Assembly (NCBI GenBank): GCA_902478935.1
Contig: CABSMV010000030.1
Coordinates: forward strand, 1 to 17,014
Source of the DNA: an uncultured Collinsella sp.
GTDB lineage: Bacteria > Actinomycetota > Coriobacteriia > Coriobacteriales > Coriobacteriaceae
Length of the DNA: 17,014 nt
Direction: 5' to 3'
In this document: one piece after another, positions 12,983-17,014 of the stretch
How positions within the stretch are numbered: the stretch's first letter is position 1
How the letters are laid out: each line of letters opens with the position of its first letter
The notes under the pieces: model-generated
The model's database searches: none
The model's input: only the letters and a program-made list of their open reading frames with translations
What the model was told of the DNA's origin: nothing
Made by a program: the position numbers and the translations under genes

Positions 12983-13045
12983 AATGTCTCGATCTGTAAC
13001 AGATAGACCGGAAAATGGGTTCTAACTGTTACAGATCGAGACATT
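12983..13045. repeat. TCTGTAACA palindromic repeat, copy B, perfect 20-bp arms
   Basis: The arms 12983-13002 and 13026-13045 are perfect reverse complements (20 bp) around a 23-base loop with GACCG and AAAATGGG. It is related to copy A by shared TCTGTAACA, GACCG, TGTTACAGAT and GAGA blocks. The long perfect arms suggest recent insertion or selection for the fold. Confidence 0.85.
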
Positions 13046-13071
13046 TTGGGACCGCGGTTGAACCATTGCGG

Positions 13072-13111
13072 CAAAACCACCACAAAGGTGCCTGTCCCCA
13101 TTGTGGTGGTT
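13072..13111. repeat. 40-nt hairpin repeat, copy 2, overlapping a stop codon
   Basis: AAACCACCAC (13074-13083) pairs with GTGGTGGTTT (13103-13112). It is 39 of 40 identical to 12783-12822, in the same orientation 289 bp away. Its right end supplies the first bases of the minus-strand stop (TTA, 13111-13113) of the pseudouridine synthase gene. Confidence 0.85.
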
Positions 13112-13770
13112 TAGGGCTCCCAGGGGCAGGGGGCTTCGATGTGGATGTGCTCGCCGGTTACGGGATGCGTGAAGGACACGCTGTGGGCGTGGAGCATCAG
13201 GCCGCAGGGGCGCGGCGTTCCGTACAGGTCGTCGCCAACCAGGGGATGATGCTCGCTTGCCAGGTGCACACGGATTTGGTGCTTGCGGCCGGTGAGCAAC
13301 TCGACATCGATATACGAGCGCGCGGGCAGGCCACGACGGCTCTTAAGACGTTTGAGCACCTTCACGCGAGTTTGAGACGGCTTGCCGCTGGCGCCGACGC
13401 GCATCTTTCGGCTGTCGTGACGGTCGCGGGCGATGGGCTTGTCGATGAGCTTCTCGTTCCAGTCGATCTTGCCCTCGGCCAGCGCCAGATAGTGCTTTTC
13501 GAAGGCGTGGTCGATGACCATTTGGTCAAAGGCGGGCTGCGTCTGTTTGTCGAGCGAAAACAACACCACGCCGGTGGTGTTGCGGTCCAGGCGGTTGAGC
13601 GGCTGCATGTCGGTCGCGGCAAAGCCGTCACCCATCGCCAGCAGCAGGTCGCTGGCGTAGTCGGTGAGCGTGCGCTCGCCGGTGCCGTCGCCGTGGACGA
13701 TCGTGCCGGCGGGCTTGTCGATGGCCATGAGCCAGGCGTCGCAGTAAAGGACTTGAGGTTCTTCGTTCAC
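13111..13770 (-). CDS. RluA-family RNA pseudouridine synthase
   Basis: A 219-residue enzyme that isomerises uridine to pseudouridine in rRNA or tRNA. The catalytic motif II is PLNRLDRNTTGVVLF (57-71) with the aspartate at residue 62; the usual HRLD is NRLD here, and the essential Asp is kept. AIDKPAGTIVH (16-26) and TGRKHQIRVHLASEHHPLVG (160-179) are further family blocks. There is no N-terminal S4 domain. The target base cannot be deduced. GTG 13770 is taken as start, because MNEEPQVLYCD matches the family's opening strand and GAAAGG lies about 9 bases upstream. It follows the U32/RlhA-like gene by 15 bp, so two likely RNA-modification genes form one operon. Its stop codon is embedded in a hairpin repeat. 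Confidence 0.9.
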   Translation of the reverse strand: MNEEPQVLYCDAWLMAIDKPAGTIVHGDGTGERTLTDYASDLLLAMGDGFAATDMQPLNRLDRNTTGVVLFSLDKQTQPAFDQMVIDHAFEKHYLALAEGKIDWNEKLIDKPIARDRHDSRKMRVGASGKPSQTRVKVLKRLKSRRGLPARSYIDVELLTGRKHQIRVHLASEHHPLVGDDLYGTPRPCGLMLHAHSVSFTHPVTGEHIHIEAPCPWEP

Positions 13771-13785
13771 GTGTAAGCCTTTCGG

Positions 13786-16278
13786 TTAGCTAATTCCCAC
13801 AAACATGCAGCCCGAGGTGGCGCCGCGCAGGCGGGCGGCGGGCTTGCGGCCGGCCTGTGCTGCTTCGACGGCACGACGGACGCGGGCGACGGCACGGCCC
13901 ACCTCATCTGTCTCGAGCAGCGTTCCGTCTACCATGAGACGACGCACGCCGGCATCGAGCAGCTGAGGAACCTGCGGCGTGAGGTCGATGGGGTAGGCGT
14001 CGTACAGGCGAGAGCGGCCATGGATGTCGGTGCGTACGGGCATGACCTTGCCGTCGATATTCTTGAGTGACAGCTTGCGGGCGCGCAGGCGGCAGTTAGC
14101 GCAATCGTGGATGCAGCCATTGGCCACCTGCAGGATGCAGTGCTCACTCGTCATAACGCGCGGGCGGCCGAACACAGTGATGCCCAGGGCTGCGGGCGCG
14201 GCGGTGCCAAGCGAGACGATCTCGTCGAGCGTGATCTCGGGCGAGAGCCAAAACGCACCGGCTCCGCGCTCGGCAAGTGCCTCCATGCAGGGCGTGTTAT
14301 GCACCGGCAGGCAAGAGCGAATCTCGGCCGTGGCGCCGGCATGAGCGGCTACGGCGAGCTCGGAGATATTGCCGGCGGCGACGGTGGCTCCGGCATTGAT
14401 CCAAGGATCGACGCGCTCGTGGTCGACGGCGCGGCAGACCTCGTCGAGTACGGGCACGATACCCTGCTCAAATGCATCGGCAGGGGAGAGTCCGACAGCC
14501 TCGAGCGCGTCGGTGGTCATATAGATGCGCGTTGCACCCTCCGCGCGGGCTGCCTCGGCGGCCTCGAGCGAGGTGACGGTGGCGCAGATCTGCGGCTCGT
14601 CGCGGTAGTGCTTGGGCATGGGGCGCGTACATTTGTCGAGCACCGGCAACTCGAGCGTTTTTGCGCGCTCCTCGTACGGTGCCAGAATGGCCTCTTCCAG
14701 CGCCTTACAAGCGGCGGCGCGCACCTTGTGCACGGCGGAGAAGCCCATGCCGCAGCCCTCATCGAGCGCCACATCAAAGCTCGCGGCCTCAAAGGGAGAG
14801 GAGCCCATGCGCCCGACGTGCTCAACCAGATCGGATGCCTCGACGGCGCGGGTCTTGGCGGCCTCGACGGTGAAGCCCGTGGCGGTGGCGGTGAGCGCGG
14901 GGTTGTCACAGCAGGTGAGTGTGACAGTAAACGGCTCGCCCAGGCGCGCCACGACGGACACGTCAACAGCTCGGCGGCGCAGCACATCGCGCTTGAGCGC
15001 GGCGCCGGCGGCGTCAATGGCGCTCTGGCTTCGAATCACGCGCACGCGGCAGCCCTCGGGCATGCTACGGGGCACGCGGCACTCAATGATGTCACCGGCG
15101 GCGGCATCATCGGCGGCAATGGTGGTCAGGAACTGGTCAAACTCGTTATCGTGGCGAAGCTCCAGCAGGTCGCCTTTGCCCACGGGCTCAAACAGCTCAA
15201 TGCGGGCGATGGCGGCGCGGCGACGGCGGTCGTCGGACTTGAGGCCGCGCACATCGCGGTTGGCCGGGCGGCTGCCCAGCACCGTGCCCACGATCTGGCC
15301 GCGGTTGTTGGAACGCTCATAGCTCATCATCTCGTCGCCCGAGGTGCCGTCCTGATAGGCGTGCGTAAAGTCGCGGTTGAAGCAGCGCTTGAGCTGGCGC
15401 TGGCGGGCGGCTTCCTCGTCCTTGGCAACGGCGGCTCCGGATAGCATGTCGTCAATTTCGTGACGATACACATCAACGATGGAGTACACGTAATCGGGTG
15501 CCTTCATGCGGCCCTCGAGCTTGAGCGATGCGGCGCCGGCGTCATACAGACGGCGAACAAGCTGTGAGGTGTTGGTGTCACGCGGGCACAGCGCGCGCTC
15601 GCGACCGGCAGGGGAGAGCGCGCGACCGTTCTCGTCGATCAACTCGTAGGGCAGGCGGCAGGGCTGGGCGCACATGCCGCGGTTGGCCGATCGTCCCGCC
15701 ATGGCAAAGCTCGACAGCAGGCACAGGCCCGAGTAGCAAAAGCAGATGGCGCCATGGCTGAAGACCTCAAGGTCCACATCGGGCGCGGCGTCGTGAATGG
15801 CGGCGATTTCGTCGATGGAGAGCTCGCGCGAGAGAGTCACGCGGTCGGCGCCCTGCTCACGGCACCAAAGGGTTCCGCGGTCGTCGTGGATGTTCGCCTG
15901 GGTCGAGATGTGTGTCTCGATGCCGGGCATGGTGCGCTTGGCCTCAAAGAACAGACCCCAGTCCTGGATAATGAAGGCATCGGCGCCCAGCGTGGAGCAG
16001 CGATGAATGAGCTGCAGTGCATCGCCCATCTCGGACTGCTTGATGACGATGTTGACCGTGACGTAGACGCGCGACCCGGCTAGATGCGCGGCGCGGCAGG
16101 CTTGCTCAAAGGCCTCGTCGGTAAAGTTGGTTGCCTTGCGGCGGGCGTTGAAGCTGCCCATGCCGCAGTAGATGGCGTCTGCCCCGGCGGCGAGCGCGGC
16201 GGCAAAGGGCTCCGGGCCTCCGGCGGGGGCCAAAAGCTCGGGCCTGCGGTTAGTGGTTCGGCTGGCGGTTGCGGTCAT
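13786..16278 (-). CDS. U32 family protein, RlhA-like (23S rRNA hydroxylation or peptidase U32)
   Basis: An 830-residue protein of the peptidase U32 family. E. coli RlhA (YdcP), about 650 residues, hydroxylates C2501 of 23S rRNA; others were named collagenases. The first domain has ELLAPAGGPEPFAAAL (14-29), the signature EVFSHGAICFCYSGLCLLSS (171-190) and GRSANRGMCAQPCR (195-208), with cysteines suited to an iron-sulfur cluster. A DUF3656-like middle follows (roughly 300-560). The C-terminal third looks like a second U32-type barrel with its own cysteines, CILQ then NGCIHDCANCRLR, and PVRTDIHGRSRLYDA. ATG 16278 follows GAAAGGCAGG on the minus strand. Placement in front of a pseudouridine synthase favours the RNA role over a protease. 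It ends in GCMFVGIS, 15 bp before the next gene. Confidence 0.85.
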   Translation of the reverse strand: MTATASRTTNRRPELLAPAGGPEPFAAALAAGADAIYCGMGSFNARRKATNFTDEAFEQACRAAHLAGSRVYVTVNIVIKQSEMGDALQLIHRCSTLGADAFIIQDWGLFFEAKRTMPGIETHISTQANIHDDRGTLWCREQGADRVTLSRELSIDEIAAIHDAAPDVDLEVFSHGAICFCYSGLCLLSSFAMAGRSANRGMCAQPCRLPYELIDENGRALSPAGRERALCPRDTNTSQLVRRLYDAGAASLKLEGRMKAPDYVYSIVDVYRHEIDDMLSGAAVAKDEEAARQRQLKRCFNRDFTHAYQDGTSGDEMMSYERSNNRGQIVGTVLGSRPANRDVRGLKSDDRRRRAAIARIELFEPVGKGDLLELRHDNEFDQFLTTIAADDAAAGDIIECRVPRSMPEGCRVRVIRSQSAIDAAGAALKRDVLRRRAVDVSVVARLGEPFTVTLTCCDNPALTATATGFTVEAAKTRAVEASDLVEHVGRMGSSPFEAASFDVALDEGCGMGFSAVHKVRAAACKALEEAILAPYEERAKTLELPVLDKCTRPMPKHYRDEPQICATVTSLEAAEAARAEGATRIYMTTDALEAVGLSPADAFEQGIVPVLDEVCRAVDHERVDPWINAGATVAAGNISELAVAAHAGATAEIRSCLPVHNTPCMEALAERGAGAFWLSPEITLDEIVSLGTAAPAALGITVFGRPRVMTSEHCILQVANGCIHDCANCRLRARKLSLKNIDGKVMPVRTDIHGRSRLYDAYPIDLTPQVPQLLDAGVRRLMVDGTLLETDEVGRAVARVRRAVEAAQAGRKPAARLRGATSGCMFVGIS

Positions 16279-16310
16279 ATCCTGCCTTTCAAAATGCTCA
16301 GATATTCAAA

Positions 16311-16316
16311 AGTATA
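16311..16316 (-). promoter_or_regulatory. Possible -10 box for the U32-RluA operon
   Basis: The minus-strand hexamer TATACT lies about 33 bp before ATG 16278 and matches the TATACT of the rplC element. No good -35 box is visible at 17 bp, where a GC-rich palindrome sits instead. Confidence 0.35.
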
Positions 16317-16434
16317 GTGGCGTCGCTGCGGTGGGCGACGCCCGCAGCCTAAGCAGGACAAAGTCTTCAGCAGCTTGGACTGGCTGCTCCACATGAGAAC
16401 CGTTCAGCGGTTCGGGGAAACCGTTGGGCGATAA

Positions 16435-16465
16435 AATATTCTCGCAAGCTAATAATATTCTTGCA
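16435..16465 (+). promoter_or_regulatory. AT-rich direct repeat, candidate ridA promoter/operator
   Basis: AATATTCTYGCA occurs at 16435-16446 and 16454-16465, 19 bp apart, close to two helical turns. It is the most AT-rich part of the gap and includes TAATAT and TAAAAT boxes, so it probably contains the ridA promoter; the exact boxes are not clear. Confidence 0.4.
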
Positions 16466-16498
16466 TCAAACAGAAACCTTGAGTACTATCCCAATCAA

Positions 16499-16544
16499 GC
16501 GCGGTGTTCAGACCGAACTGTGCCTCCCGGTGTGAACACCGCGC
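16499..16544 (+). promoter_or_regulatory. Leader hairpin of ridA with perfect 12-bp stem
   Basis: GCGCGGTGTTCA (16499-16510) pairs perfectly with TGAACACCGCGC (16533-16544) around a 22-base loop. The right arm can alternatively pair locally as CGGTG-TGAA-CACCG (16528-16541), so two exclusive folds exist. No T-run follows, so it is not an ordinary terminator. It ends 23 bases before the AGGAG site. Confidence 0.5.
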
Positions 16545-16578
16545 TCACGTTCTCTCAATTGATCGTAAGGAGAAAAAC

Positions 16579-16956
16579 ATGAGCAAGACCGTCGTGTCTT
16601 CCGATAACGCACCCGCAGCCATCGGCCCGTATTCCCCCGGTATCCAGGCCGGCAACATGGTGTTCCTGTCCGGCCAGCTGGGCATCGATCCCGCGACCGG
16701 CAAGATGCCCGAGGGCGTCGAGGCCCAGGCCAAGCAGTCCCTCGCCAACGTCGAGGCCCTGCTGACCGCTGCCGGCGCTACCTTTGCCGATGTCGTCAAG
16801 ACCACGGTCTACCTGGCCGACATCGCCGACTTCGCCGCCGTGAACGAGATCTACGCCTCCAAGTTTGAGGCCCCGTTCCCCGCGCGCAGCGCCTTCCAGG
16901 TTGCCGCCCTTCCGGCTGGCGGTCTGGTCGAGATCGAGGTCGTTGCCGCTCTCTAA
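16579..16956 (+). CDS. ridA: RidA family reactive intermediate/imine deaminase
   Basis: A 125-residue protein of standard RidA (YjgF/YER057c/UK114) length. It forms a cytoplasmic trimer that hydrolyses reactive enamines and imines released by PLP enzymes such as threonine dehydratase, preventing damage by 2-aminoacrylate. Family blocks are AIGPYSPGIQAGNMVFLSGQ, ANVEALLTAAGATFADVVKT, and PARSAFQVAALPAGGLVEIE, whose Arg and Glu are the substrate-binding pair. The frame is open from 16504, but ATG 16579 is chosen because MSKTVVSSDNAP is the family N terminus and AGGAG (16568-16572) sits 6 bases before it. It stands alone here, with a hairpin-rich leader. No downstream terminator was seen in the last 58 bases. 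Confidence 0.94.
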   Translation: MSKTVVSSDNAPAAIGPYSPGIQAGNMVFLSGQLGIDPATGKMPEGVEAQAKQSLANVEALLTAAGATFADVVKTTVYLADIADFAAVNEIYASKFEAPFPARSAFQVAALPAGGLVEIEVVAAL

Positions 16957-17014
16957 GGCGTTGGCCACAACTAAACATGACATGCAAAAAGACCCTGCAG
17001 CGCGTGTGAACTGC

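Larger units (their letters stand above)
12769..13110. other. 342-bp convergent gap filled with hairpin repeats
   Basis: The 3' ends of the DeoR-type gene (+) and the pseudouridine synthase gene (-) face each other here. The gap holds two copies of a 40-nt hairpin repeat at its edges, a terminator hairpin, and two copies of a TCTGTAACA/TGTTACAGA palindrome. No reading frame is supported. Confidence 0.75.
16279..16578. other. 300-bp divergent gap with hairpins and direct repeats
   Basis: Lying between the minus-strand U32 gene and plus-strand ridA, it must hold both promoters. It contains a minus-strand -10-like TATACT (16316-16311), overlapping hairpins (16319-16348), further hairpins AGCAGC/GCTGCT (16369-16374/16383-16388) and GAACCG/CGGTTC (16397-16402/16408-16413), an AT-rich direct repeat, and a 12-bp hairpin before ridA. 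Confidence 0.65.

Noticed and set aside
13015..13776. Plus-strand frame of 253 codons antisense to the pseudouridine synthase
   Set aside because: It starts inside a palindromic repeat, and the minus strand has clear RluA motifs.
14107..15444. Long plus-strand open frame (445 codons) inside the U32 gene
   Set aside because: It is antisense to a well-supported family protein, has Gly/Ala/His-rich composition typical of high-GC shadow frames, and has no ribosome binding site or recognisable domain.

Overview
The window looks like a piece of a Coriobacteriia chromosome, most likely Collinsella or a close relative from the gut. This is inferred from the high GC, the GTC/AAG/CGY-biased ribosomal genes, the protein sequences and the repeat-rich gaps; it has not been tested by a database search. 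The first 45 bases are not genomic. They are an Illumina Nextera i7 adapter end (the last bases of P7, an 8-base index, then the transposase sequence) left on the contig, so the first gene starts at an artificial edge.

Layout. 46-2146 (+): the truncated accA (acetyl-CoA carboxylase alpha subunit), followed 16 bp later by a stand-alone PTS EIIC-type permease whose start region folds with the accA stop codon; an intrinsic terminator follows. 2296-4110 (+): a cation diffusion facilitator and a histidine phosphatase. 4111-4569: a very long perfect inverted repeat, then a promoter-like element and a foldable leader. 4570-10358 (+): twelve ribosomal protein genes in the classical order rplC-rplD-rplW-rplB-rpsS-rplV-rpsC-rplP-rpmC-rpsQ-rplN-rplX. 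rpsJ is absent in front and rplE onward is absent behind, where a strong terminator closes the block. 10431-10670: a run of palindromic GGGGAC-type repeats. 10939-12768 (+): a Gfo/Idh/MocA oxidoreductase and a DeoR-type regulator, nearly abutting. 12769-13110: a convergent gap packed with hairpin repeats. 13111-16278 (-): a large U32/RlhA-like protein followed by an RluA-type pseudouridine synthase, both plausibly acting on 23S rRNA. 16579-16956 (+): a RidA-family deaminase behind a hairpin-rich leader.

How it fits together. The ribosomal block seems to be three transcription or translation segments rather than one. Before rplC, before rplB and before rplN there is a gap of 118 bp or more that can fold, while the other gaps are short or the genes overlap. 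The rplC and rplB gaps share a 26-nt element (23 of 26 identical) ending in GTGTATAC. The most interesting non-coding candidates are this element with its leaders, the 49-bp-arm palindrome, and two small families of palindromic repeats near 10.4-10.7 kb and 12.8-13.1 kb. No tRNA, rRNA, CRISPR array, transposase or phage gene was seen.
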